From: Clostridiaceae bacterium
Lineage (GTDB): Bacteria; Bacillota; Clostridia; Oscillospirales; Acutalibacteraceae
Direction of reading: 5' to 3'
Assembly (NCBI GenBank): GCA_016292785.1
Contig: JAEDFL010000020.1
Location: forward strand, 1-33,402
DNA length: 33,402 nucleotides
Part shown: one piece after another, positions 9,901 through 16,384 of the stretch
Numbering within the stretch: position 1 is the stretch's first letter
How the letters are laid out: the number at the start of each line of letters is the position of its first letter
Position numbers and translations under genes: made by a program
The notes under the pieces: model-generated
Told to the model about the DNA's origin: nothing
Seen by the model: only the letters and a program-made list of their open reading frames with translations
The model's database searches: none

Positions 9901-11808
9901 TCCACCTACGGCGGTGCAGTTTGCGCAATGAATTATTCTACCGTTGAGATCAGCGGCGGCACATTATCCGCAAACCGTGCCTATTATTCGGGCGGTGCAA
10001 TTCAATCGGAAACAGGTGCGGAAGTCAGAATAAAGGGCGGCTATATCGCTGAAAATATTTCCGACAAGTCGCTCGGTCAGGCTATTTACAATGATGCAAC
10101 CCTTTCGTTCGGCGGAAACGGTCAGATCGATTCCTCCAACGATGTTTACCTTGTGAGCGGCAAGACGATCGACATAACCGATAAGCTTAATTGCTCTGGA
10201 TATGCGGCAACTGTTACTCCGCAGACCTATGCCGAGAAAACAAAAATTCTCGACGGCAGCGCAATGAGCACGAGCTATATGAAGTTCGGACTTTCCAACT
10301 CCAACTGGTACACTCTTGCAAACGGTACTATCACAAGCATGGCAACCACGACGGTCGCAAAGGTAAGTAAGGCAGGCGCATATTCGGTTGAATACACCGA
10401 TCTCAAGGACGCATTCGCCTCTGTTGCGGCTGATGAAACAGCTATCATCACCCTCGTTGCTAACGCTTCGGTTACTTCAACGATAACCGTCAACGGCGAT
10501 GTAACTCTCCTCTGTGATGACACGACCTATAGAGCGATCCGAACAGGCTCTTTCTATGGAATAATGTTCGACATCACGAAAGGCTCAACTCTGAGAATAG
10601 GCACATCGGTTGCCGATAATGTTCAGCAGTCTCAGGCCGATTATGCGGCAGGCACGGATTCGGCAGGTCTTATGATAATCGACGGCGGCAAGGAGCTTAC
10701 AGGAGTCGTCGGTGCGGCGGCTGTCAATGTTCAGACAGGCGGAAACTTCTATATGCACGAAAATTCCGTAGTCCAGAACTGCAAGAACACCACTTCGGGC
10801 GCAATTACCGTTTCGGGTAATATGTATATGTACGGCGGAACGGTCAGAAATAATGAGTGTAACTACGGCGGAGTTTATGTCAAGTCGGGCGGCAAGCTCA
10901 ACACCTACGGCGGAGTTATCGCAGGAAATTCCGCAACGGGCGGAGCAGGCGACGCAGTCTATGCTCTGGGTAAGGTGACAAGATTCCTCCAGACCTACAA
11001 TTATCTGTATGTTGAAAAGCTCTATGACGAGGAAGGAAACGTTATCGGCTCGGCTGATCCGGTTTCCGTAGGAACATCAAATACCGATATTATGATTAAA
11101 AACGGTGAAGCCGTTTACCTTTCAACCAACATTGTTTATATTGACTCCGCTTCGTCGGATCTGTATATCACAAGTCTTGATCAGGTGCCGGACAATTCGT
11201 CCTTTACACGCTCTGTAATGACTCTTGACTGCGCTAAATATACCGTGGGCAACGTTATTGTATCGGGTACGGACACGATCAACACATATATGTATTTTGA
11301 TACCTATGTTGACGGCTACTGTATTCTTTACACAGGAAAGCTCGGAATAAACAAGCTCGTTGCAAAGAGTACGTCGGGACTTACGGTTGACAGAAGCAAG
11401 TCGCTTATCACAGGCTTTAATTTAACGGGACTGACCGTCAGCAAGGTCATTCAGCTCTTTGAGAACGACAAGATTTATCTCAGAGTTTATGACGCAAGCG
11501 GCACGATGCTCAAGAATACAAATTATGTTTCAACCGGCTGTTCAATCAGACTTATCGATGCTTCGGGTGCTGTGATTGATTCGCTTACGGTATATATCCG
11601 AGGAGATGTAAACGGCGACAGCAAGATCGACGGAATGGACTCGGTTATTGTCAGAGCGATTGCAGGAGCTATGCTGACCGCAGACACCGTATCGGCGGCG
11701 CAGATTGCCGCTTCGGACGTCAACTTTGACAACACCGTCACATCGGTTGACGCCGAGCATATTGATCTTATAGGTATCGGACTTCAGACGATATCTCAGA
11801 CCGCATAA
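6916..11808 (+). CDS. Secreted GLUG-repeat / beta-helix protein with C-terminal dockerin
   Basis: A 1630-residue exported protein. A signal peptide occupies residues 1 to about 28 (basic MKRR, hydrophobic core, ending ALAA). Two copies of the module that precedes GLUG repeats occur at about 38-108 and 390-475, each with a WFA motif followed by EWTPIG and GTF(D/N)G. Each is followed by a run of GLUG-type repeats with VGG(I/V)(V/I)G cores, at about 160-310 and 485-660. Residues about 915-1050 carry Gly/Asn-rich beta-helix repeats (GGVIYNNGG, GGSF, GGAIQSE). The C-terminus (1560-1630) is dockerin-like: two calcium loops, DVNGDSKID and DVNFDNTVTSVD. There is no LPxTG or SLH anchor, so surface retention would be through a cohesin partner. 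It has its own promoter and terminator. Adhesion or glycan binding is inferred; the ligand is unknown. Confidence 0.85.
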   Translation: MKRRIISVAIALVMAATCVFPGLSALAAGTVPSLEGGVYQIGTADELIWFADAVNSGTQSIKGKLTADIQLNAEGSTANEWTPIGTQTSPFKGTFDGDGHTVSGVYINSSADCVGFFGSVVIPYEATEDVPEVMNSEFVLQHSVTSIKNLKLTNAYVKGGYSVGGIVGYGENLGISDCSFSGTVEGTGNSIGGVVGWSYYNTVVNQCHSTGSLSGNQRVGGITGYANGNSVIVKCYSDMTVSGQYNVGGIIGTSSGAFLEGSFFLGSVGAQNSVGGIIGYALFSTICDAYSIAPISGTGELVGGAIGNFYGSDCESVFYSYETSGVDGSVGIGRTLEDMKASSFIKELNAQKVYFCFDYTGINNGYPVLAWMLSLDVWAGDRSVPQQNASGTYLISKPSELAWFAALVNGQLNGIDANPSANATVTDDLLMNINVNDDSFGLVEWTPIGIDEAHGYNGTFNGGGFNIAGLYTTSTSGNSGVNVGLFGYVDSGTVINTVVLDGKISGIENVGGIAGYVKSGSIMNCCSNGEVSGDKAVGGIVGNLGSSSANVSTSCVLGTIVGTNYSDDKAFLTNVGGVVGFSNKATINKCFNAASIEAPLARFTGGVLGYNSGGSLTNSYCTGIQINGNVIVGGLVGYNNNGTVSTCYVSSKVTGTSQVGVAFGQTTGANVTKVYYDSTYMENLLVTGATEKSPAQMTGYSSVSNLGFSATDWRSTADDQYFYYFPQLSSLYNLSSVKAIKDGSVSSVKRVQDKYVARVQIDGRIDTYYETLSDAIAYAENTASIVLPTVYLIRDTVIDSTITISSEIGIFSVDGATISRASTLTGAMFNVTGKLTLGSKSYGDDTAASMFVDGGKLAATDSAIKVAEGAVLTVQPGVEFFDFRTAEQATATVMGVVISNEGTVEITGSKFIENIGTSVGGVIYNNGGTVKISGGSFKSNEATQGAVLYNNGGEAVINGGEFTLNIAKLKGGVVASYDVYATTVISGKASLTENQSTYGGAVCAMNYSTVEISGGTLSANRAYYSGGAIQSETGAEVRIKGGYIAENISDKSLGQAIYNDATLSFGGNGQIDSSNDVYLVSGKTIDITDKLNCSGYAATVTPQTYAEKTKILDGSAMSTSYMKFGLSNSNWYTLANGTITSMATTTVAKVSKAGAYSVEYTDLKDAFASVAADETAIITLVANASVTSTITVNGDVTLLCDDTTYRAIRTGSFYGIMFDITKGSTLRIGTSVADNVQQSQADYAAGTDSAGLMIIDGGKELTGVVGAAAVNVQTGGNFYMHENSVVQNCKNTTSGAITVSGNMYMYGGTVRNNECNYGGVYVKSGGKLNTYGGVIAGNSATGGAGDAVYALGKVTRFLQTYNYLYVEKLYDEEGNVIGSADPVSVGTSNTDIMIKNGEAVYLSTNIVYIDSASSDLYITSLDQVPDNSSFTRSVMTLDCAKYTVGNVIVSGTDTINTYMYFDTYVDGYCILYTGKLGINKLVAKSTSGLTVDRSKSLITGFNLTGLTVSKVIQLFENDKIYLRVYDASGTMLKNTNYVSTGCSIRLIDASGAVIDSLTVYIRGDVNGDSKIDGMDSVIVRAIAGAMLTADTVSAAQIAASDVNFDNTVTSVDAEHIDLIGIGLQTISQTA

Positions 11809-11824
11809 TACAGAATAATCAAAG

Positions 11825-11854
11825 AGGACAGCCGAAATCTTGGCTGTCCTTTTT
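11825..11854 (+). terminator. Rho-independent terminator after the giant surface protein gene
   Basis: A perfect 9-bp stem, AGGACAGCC (11825-11833) with GGCTGTCCT (11842-11850), an 8-base loop and a following T run, 16 bases after the stop codon. Confidence 0.92.
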
Positions 11855-11879
11855 GGATTAAGGAGATACTGATGTTGTA

Positions 11880-11968
11880 GATAACAGAATAGATTCGGGC
11901 AAGGCTTTTGACCGGAAGAATTTGATGTTTTGCACTATGCCGCACTTGCAGAGCTGAGAAAGAAATAG
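11880..11968 (+). pseudogene. Vestige of a class I SAM-dependent methyltransferase
   Basis: Two short coding traces in different frames are joined. The first (11880-11912) reads DNRIDSGKAFD. This resembles the N-terminal signature (IDSGK.FDWG) of a clostridial SAM-dependent methyltransferase family as I remember it. The second (11918-11968) reads EFDVLHYAALAELRKK followed by TAG, which resembles the C-terminus of the same family. The roughly 200 residues expected in between are absent, and the frame changes at 11913-11918. No start codon with a ribosome binding site is in frame. The reading is an internal deletion that left only both ends of the gene. It rests on recalled family consensus, not on a search. 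Confidence 0.5.
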
Positions 11969-11995
11969 GAAGCTCGGCTGTCAACGCAGCGTAGG

Positions 11996-12023
11996 TTGCT
12001 TTGAGTAAAAATCGGGTTATAAT
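11996..12023 (+). promoter_or_regulatory. Sigma-A promoter of the XRE-superoxide reductase fusion gene
   Basis: TTGCTT (11996-12001), a 16-base spacer and a perfect TATAAT (12018-12023). A GAGGAGG ribosome binding site precedes ATG 12055. Confidence 0.65.
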
Positions 12024-12054
12024 TAAGCCATAAAAAATCCGAGGAGGAAAAATT

Positions 12055-12639
12055 ATGGATAACTATGTTACAGGTGCGGCAATAAAACGCCTGCGTGAAA
12101 AAAAGGAAATGACTCAGTCCGAGCTTGCCGACAAAATAGGCGTGACGGCAAAGGCTGTTTCAAAATGGGAAACGGCAAAGGGCTTGCCGGACATATCGCT
12201 GATTGAGCCGCTTGCCGCCGCTCTCGGAGCTTCCGTGACGGAGCTGATGTCGGGCGAAACGGTGGTGAACGGCAATGTCTCGGCAAATATGCTCAGAGCG
12301 AAGCTGTACGTCTGCCCCGTGTGCGGCAACGTTATATACTCTGTCGGCGAGGCGGCAATAAGCTGCTGCGGAGTCAGTCTGCCGCCGCTTGAGGCTGAGG
12401 AAACGGATGTGACGCATCAAATCTCGGTCGAGACTGTCGAGCATGAATATTATGTGACGGTCGATCACGAAATGACGAAGGAACACTATATTTCGTTCAT
12501 TGCATATGTAACTTCGGATCGCTTTGAGCTTGTCAAGCTGTACCCCGAGGGAAACGCCGAAACACGTTTTGCAAGGAGAGGCCACGGCTTTATCTATTAC
12601 TGCTGCAACCGACACGGACTTATGAAAAAGAAGATATAA
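12055..12639 (+). CDS. XRE-family regulator fused to desulfoferrodoxin/superoxide reductase-like domain
   Basis: A 194-residue two-domain cytoplasmic protein. Residues 6-65 form an XRE/Cro-type helix-turn-helix (KRLREKKEMTQSELADKIGV, then AVSKWETAKGLPD). Residues 85-194 follow the desulfoferrodoxin plan. A desulforedoxin-like FeCys4 site is formed by Cys87, Cys90, Cys104 and Cys105 (CPVC...CC). A superoxide reductase centre has His121, His138 (DHEM), His144 (KEHYI), Cys184 and His187 (YYCCNRHGLM). That is the full 4-His/1-Cys ligand set known for superoxide reductases. The catalytic domain therefore looks intact, not a relic. It could be a redox-sensing repressor, a DNA-tethered superoxide reductase, or both. 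It is monocistronic, with its own promoter and a shared terminator downstream. Domain calls are from visible ligands; the function of the fusion is inferred. Confidence 0.85.
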   Translation: MDNYVTGAAIKRLREKKEMTQSELADKIGVTAKAVSKWETAKGLPDISLIEPLAAALGASVTELMSGETVVNGNVSANMLRAKLYVCPVCGNVIYSVGEAAISCCGVSLPPLEAEETDVTHQISVETVEHEYYVTVDHEMTKEHYISFIAYVTSDRFELVKLYPEGNAETRFARRGHGFIYYCCNRHGLMKKKI

Positions 12640-12654
12640 AGGCTGAAATAGACG

Positions 12655-12681
12655 TTAGATTTTAGACCTTAGACTTTAGAC
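12655..12681. repeat. Short tandem TTAGAC-type repeat
   Basis: Four consecutive TTAGA-based units (TTAGATT, TTAGACC, TTAGACT, TTAGAC) with a 7-8 base period, lying just after the XRE-fusion stop codon and before the convergent terminator. Function unknown. Confidence 0.6.
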
Positions 12682-12714
12682 GATACTATTGTTGAATAAC
12701 ATATACCGAATAAC

Positions 12715-12761
12715 AAAACGACCGCAAGCTATCCTTTTTGGGATTTCTTGCAGTCGTTTTT
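12715..12761. terminator. Bidirectional terminator between convergent genes
   Basis: AAAACGACCGCAAG pairs with CTTGCAGTCGTTTT with one mismatch, and an inner ATCC/GGAT helix extends the hairpin. T runs follow on both strands, so it can end the XRE-fusion transcript and the minus-strand 579-residue gene. Confidence 0.85.
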
Positions 12762-12780
12762 CTTCTTTATTCGCTGTCTT

Positions 12781-14520
12781 TTATTTCAGCCCCGAAACGG
12801 GAATTATTGTGCCGCTGTTTGCGGTGACTGTGAGTGTGACCGTGTCGCCGTTGTTGACGAGAACGACGTTCTCAAAGTCTGCCGCCTTAACCGAATAGTA
12901 GCTCTCGGAGGAGTCAAGCTTGATATAGTAAACGCTCTCTCCGCCGATTACCGCCGTTCTGATGTCGGTGATCTTTCCGGTTACGGTGATGTTCTTCTGT
13001 TCGCTGCCTGTGTCGTCGCTGATGTTTTCTGTGTCAACGCTGACCTTGATGTTATTCTTTGCAAGCTCCGCTACATATGCTTCAATACAGCTTGTGAGCG
13101 TGCTGCCGGTTGCGCCGATCGAATACTGACCGACATTGATCATTGCATAGCCCTTAACGAGCTTGCTGGAATCCTTGAGTGACATAAAGTAGGTCGGCTC
13201 GCCGTCAATGTTCAGAAGAAGCGGGAACGAAGCCTCGTATTCATACTGCTGAACAAGTCCCTCTGCCGAGGACTGCGCCGAGGTTTCCTTTGCGCCCGAG
13301 GTGCTGTAATATGTGGCGTCCTTGGTACGCTGATTGATGAGAACAAAGCCTGTGAGGGATTCGTCGTTTGTCAGTGAAGTTACGCCTGTATACATATAAA
13401 CGTCGTCGTTCATTGCAAGGTAGGAATAACCCTCTGTGGTCGAATATGTGTCCTTCTGACCGAGAACGGAGTTCCAGAAGCCTCGCTGATATCTTCCGAA
13501 GTAGTTGTACTGCTCGATAAGAAGATTTGCGGAATATACACGGTCGATCCACGCAAGCTCACTCTTTGTTCTGATCTCATCGATGGAGTATTCGGAACAT
13601 TCACCCGTAACGCTGTCAACGATGATCGCACCCGTAACGTCAGTACCGCCGAAAAGACCGATTGTCTTGTCAAGCTTTGCAAAGATCCAGTAGGGATGAC
13701 CGGACTCATCAATCTCAAATGTAGGCTCGTCAAGAAGATAGGTCGGGTACTGGAAACGTACATGACGTGTAACATAATGCGAGAAATGGTCGGCTGTTGA
13801 ATATTTAATTCCGTCCTTGACCTCAACAAGCGTTGATTTCTGAGTTCTTGCGTCAACTATGACATAAGCCGGCAGACCGTTCTTTGCGTTGGTAAGCCAC
13901 TTGATGATGTTGGAATACTGGAGGGAAGATACTCTGACGGGTGTGTCGTGATAGTTGATCTGATAGTATTTCGGCTGAACCGTGAACTGGGAAACGTAGC
14001 CGAGCTTTGAAAGATCGGAAAGCGCTCTTTCAGCCATAACCGAGGTCGTGCTCTCGTCAATCACGGGAACGGTCGAAAAATCCGCTTCGGTAACATCCGT
14101 CGCAAAATCGCCGCTCTTAACGTCGATGATCTTTGAATAGCTTGAAGCACGGAAGAAAACCGACGAAACAAGCATACCTATTGCGGCAACGGCAACGGTG
14201 ACTCCGAGAAGGATTTTCGGAACAAGCGACGATTTCTTGGCATACGGTGTATAGTCGGGAGTTTTAATCGCTCCGCTGGTGACAAAATTGACTGCACAGT
14301 AGAAAACAAAGATTGCGCCGAGGAAGAAGTAAAGCTTGATATCCTTGAAATTCAGGACGGGAAGCATAAAATAATACATTATTCCGCCGAAAACAAGAGT
14401 AAGAATGATGTTGATAATTATTTTAAGGCCTTTTCTTTCGGGAGGAATGACAACGCCGGTCTTTTTATCGGGACCTTTATCGGCTCCTCCGCCGGTAAAA
14501 TCTACCTTAATTGGATCCAT
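12781..14520 (-). CDS. Unrecognised membrane protein with large extracytoplasmic region
   Basis: A 579-residue protein that I cannot place in a named family. A Gly/Lys-rich cytoplasmic N-terminus is followed by three hydrophobic segments at about 31-56, 60-83 and 98-122. About 450 hydrophilic residues rich in Ser, Thr and Tyr follow, probably outside the membrane. Within them are phrases such as AYVIVDARTQKSTLVEVKDG and GAIIVDSVTGE, which look like repeated beta-hairpin (PepSY-like) units. The last 75 residues (ITVTGKITDIRTAVIGGE...) read like a small all-beta, possibly OB-type, domain. The start is supported by AAGGAG before ATG 14520. It is monocistronic, divergent from the CPBP protease gene and convergent with the XRE fusion. 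Topology is inferred from hydropathy by eye. Confidence 0.75.
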   Translation of the reverse strand: MDPIKVDFTGGGADKGPDKKTGVVIPPERKGLKIIINIILTLVFGGIMYYFMLPVLNFKDIKLYFFLGAIFVFYCAVNFVTSGAIKTPDYTPYAKKSSLVPKILLGVTVAVAAIGMLVSSVFFRASSYSKIIDVKSGDFATDVTEADFSTVPVIDESTTSVMAERALSDLSKLGYVSQFTVQPKYYQINYHDTPVRVSSLQYSNIIKWLTNAKNGLPAYVIVDARTQKSTLVEVKDGIKYSTADHFSHYVTRHVRFQYPTYLLDEPTFEIDESGHPYWIFAKLDKTIGLFGGTDVTGAIIVDSVTGECSEYSIDEIRTKSELAWIDRVYSANLLIEQYNYFGRYQRGFWNSVLGQKDTYSTTEGYSYLAMNDDVYMYTGVTSLTNDESLTGFVLINQRTKDATYYSTSGAKETSAQSSAEGLVQQYEYEASFPLLLNIDGEPTYFMSLKDSSKLVKGYAMINVGQYSIGATGSTLTSCIEAYVAELAKNNIKVSVDTENISDDTGSEQKNITVTGKITDIRTAVIGGESVYYIKLDSSESYYSVKAADFENVVLVNNGDTVTLTVTANSGTIIPVSGLK

Positions 14521-14549
14521 GGAACCATCTCCTTATTTTTTGTAAGCCA

Positions 14550-14578
14550 ATTATACATTAAATTATTGTAAAAAACAA
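14550..14578 (-). promoter_or_regulatory. Promoter of the minus-strand 579-residue membrane protein gene
   Basis: On the minus strand TTGTTT (14578 to 14573), a 17-base spacer and a perfect TATAAT (14555 to 14550), about 30 bases before the start codon. Confidence 0.6.
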
Positions 14579-14631
14579 GACATATATTAGTCTAAGTAAA
14601 TTTGTTTTCAAAAAGTTAACAGTTTACCGCC

Positions 14632-14660
14632 TTGATAAATAAATAATTATAGGATATAAT
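14632..14660 (+). promoter_or_regulatory. Promoter of the CPBP protease-tadA unit
   Basis: TTGATA (14632-14637), a 17-base spacer and TATAAT (14655-14660), close to consensus. AGAGGTG at 14681-14687 precedes ATG 14692. It is divergent to the minus-strand promoter about 55 bases away. Confidence 0.8.
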
Positions 14661-14691
14661 GTATAAATAAAACATCGAAAAGAGGTGCAAT

Positions 14692-15876
14692 ATGGATAAT
14701 CAGTATTCATATTATCAAAACCTTTATAATATGTTCGGCGGATACAATCCTCTGCTCGACAATAAGGTGAAAAAGCTTCGTCGGCTCGGTTTTGTCATCG
14801 GCTGCGGAATGATAAGCTTCACGCTGATGCAGTATGTGTTCGTATTTATACTGAAATTTCTCGGGCTGGAATCGCTTTATAATTCCGACGCTCTGTTCCA
14901 GACGGGAATCAGTGCGATTGCTCCGTTATTGTACGTGCTTCTTCCGTTTGTGTTTGTCTATCTTCTGTATGATCGGGAGGATAAAAACAGCGTCGATATT
15001 TTTGAACTGCCGAAGAACAAGGAGCTTTTTGTTTATTCTGCTTTTGCCGGACTTCTCATATGCTCAATCGGCGACAGGGCAACCTCGTTTATCTCGGCTT
15101 TTTTCAGCATGACGGGAGTTGACTTTGAATCTCCCGACAGCCTTGATCCGACTACGGTTCCGGGATATTTTCTCCAGATAATAGCCTACGCTGTTATCCC
15201 TCCGCTCGTCGAGGAATTTGCCATGAGGGGCGTTGTTATGCAGCCGCTGAGAAAATTCGGCGACAGATTTGCAATCGTTGCTTCGGCTGTACTCTTTGCG
15301 ATCCTGCACGGTAATATGGTGCAGATTCCGTTTGCTTTTGTTGCAGGCCTTGCACTCGGATATTTTGCAATAGTAACCAATTCAATATGGACGTCGGTTG
15401 TGATCCACAGCCTTAATAATCTTTCGGCAGTAATAATCTCGATTTATTATACGAATCACTCGGAAAGCGATATGCTTTTCTACTATGCTATTGAGGGCGC
15501 AATACTTGTTGTCGGCCTTATCGCATTTATCCTCTTTGCTAAAATGAAGCCCGGAAAGCTTCAAAAGGACAGCGAGGAAATGAGCGGCTCGCTGAGGTAT
15601 TCGACATTTTTCTGCACCCCGTCGATCGTTATTTCAATACTGATCTGCCTTATGACATCGCTTTCCTTTACCAAGGTTAAATCGGGAATCGGTATGATGG
15701 TTACGGTCTTTTCGGTCGCCCTGATTGCGTTCCTTCTGATAAAAGGCTCGTTGAATGCAAAAAAAGATACGAGAATTACAAGAAGCGGAATGTATACTTT
15801 TTCGATAGTGGCGACGGTTATCGCAGCGTTTTTTATAATGTATTTTGTGATGATTATGTCGGTAGCGTCAAGGTAA
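14692..15876 (+). CDS. CPBP-family intramembrane glutamic endopeptidase
   Basis: A 394-residue polytopic membrane protein with the conserved motifs of the CPBP (CAAX protease/bacteriocin-processing) family. These are Glu174-Glu175 in VEEFAMRG with Arg179, His206 in FAILHGNMVQ, and His239 with following Asn residues in HSLNN. The EExxxR glutamate pair and the two histidines form the catalytic site in this family. About four N-terminal and several C-terminal hydrophobic segments flank the catalytic core. The last 100 residues add three more membrane spans beyond the minimal domain. Bacterial members process peptides or act in bacteriocin self-immunity, but no bacteriocin gene is nearby, so the substrate is unknown. 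tadA follows 9 bases after the stop and probably shares the transcript. Confidence 0.88.
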   Translation: MDNQYSYYQNLYNMFGGYNPLLDNKVKKLRRLGFVIGCGMISFTLMQYVFVFILKFLGLESLYNSDALFQTGISAIAPLLYVLLPFVFVYLLYDREDKNSVDIFELPKNKELFVYSAFAGLLICSIGDRATSFISAFFSMTGVDFESPDSLDPTTVPGYFLQIIAYAVIPPLVEEFAMRGVVMQPLRKFGDRFAIVASAVLFAILHGNMVQIPFAFVAGLALGYFAIVTNSIWTSVVIHSLNNLSAVIISIYYTNHSESDMLFYYAIEGAILVVGLIAFILFAKMKPGKLQKDSEEMSGSLRYSTFFCTPSIVISILICLMTSLSFTKVKSGIGMMVTVFSVALIAFLLIKGSLNAKKDTRITRSGMYTFSIVATVIAAFFIMYFVMIMSVASR

Positions 15877-15885
15877 GAATTGAAA

Positions 15886-16335
15886 ATGGATAACGAATAC
15901 TTTATGGATCAGGCCATTGCCTTAGCGAAAGAGGCGGCGCAAGAGGGTGAAGTCCCTGTTGGTGCCGTGGTCGTGTTGGGGGACAAAATAGTCGGAACGG
16001 GAAGAAACCGCCGTGAAAAAAATAAAAACGCTCTTGCCCATGCCGAGATTGAGGCGATCAATGAGGCTTGCCGAACGCTCGGCGGCTGGCGGCTGTGGCA
16101 ATGCGATATGTATGTCACGCTTGAACCCTGTCCGATGTGTACGGGAGCAATAATAAACAGCAGGATAAAGCGTCTTATCTACGGAGCTTCCGACTGTAAG
16201 GCAGGCTCTTGCGGAAGTGTGGTTAATCTTTTTGAGCTTCCGTATAACCATAAACCCGAAATTGTATCGGGCATTAAGAAAGATGAATGTGCCGAGCTTC
16301 TTTCGGAATTTTTTAAAGCTCTCAGAAAAAAATAG
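15886..16335 (+). CDS. tadA: tRNA adenosine(34) deaminase TadA
   Basis: A 149-residue zinc-dependent deaminase that converts A34 of the tRNA-Arg(ACG) anticodon to inosine. The active site is visible as His52-Ala-Glu54 (AHAEIEA) and PCPMC with Cys82 and Cys85. Length and the N-terminal FMDQAIALAKEAA motif fit TadA rather than other cytidine deaminases. Start choice: an in-frame TTG lies at 15880, but ATG at 15886 gives the usual MDNEYFM start. AAGG of the Shine-Dalgarno overlaps the end of the CPBP gene. The next gene's -35 begins at the base after the tadA stop, and no terminator separates them. I looked for the SRP RNA often found near tadA in Firmicutes and did not see one. Confidence 0.95.
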   Translation: MDNEYFMDQAIALAKEAAQEGEVPVGAVVVLGDKIVGTGRNRREKNKNALAHAEIEAINEACRTLGGWRLWQCDMYVTLEPCPMCTGAIINSRIKRLIYGASDCKAGSCGSVVNLFELPYNHKPEIVSGIKKDECAELLSEFFKALRKK

Positions 16336-16364
16336 TTGTCAAACCTCCTCTTTCAATGTATAAT
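16336..16364 (+). promoter_or_regulatory. Sigma-A promoter of the 273-residue membrane protein gene
   Basis: TTGTCA (16336-16341), an exact 17-base spacer and TATAAT (16359-16364). The -35 starts immediately after the tadA stop. The expected transcription start near 16370-16373 would leave a 5' leader of only about 12-15 bases. Confidence 0.8.
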
Positions 16365-16377
16365 TGAGATGAGGAGG
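16344..16377 (+). repeat. Inverted repeat spanning the promoter and sequestering the Shine-Dalgarno
   Basis: The left arm CCTCCTC (16344-16350) is complementary to GAGGAGG (16371-16377), the ribosome binding site of ATG 16385. TTTCAA/TTGAGA extends the stem by 6 pairs, with one bulged T and one G-U pair. The loop is TGTATAA. The left arm lies between -35 and -10, so only read-through RNA from tadA would contain both arms. Confidence 0.75.
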
Positions 16378-16384
16378 GATTTTT

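Noticed and set aside
11970..12004. Riboswitch before the XRE fusion gene
   Set aside because: The short stretch has no recognised conserved core and lies upstream of the promoter -10.
12160..12615. 151-residue minus-strand open frame opposite the XRE fusion
   Set aside because: The plus strand encodes the HTH and iron-ligand motifs; the shadow has none.
14692..15876. Bacteriocin immunity or processing locus
   Set aside because: The CPBP protease has no precursor peptide, ABC exporter or histidine kinase around it; tadA is a housekeeping neighbour.
16320..16384. Signal recognition particle RNA next to tadA
   Set aside because: The short gap is fully occupied by a promoter and the inverted repeat, with no SRP RNA core sequence.
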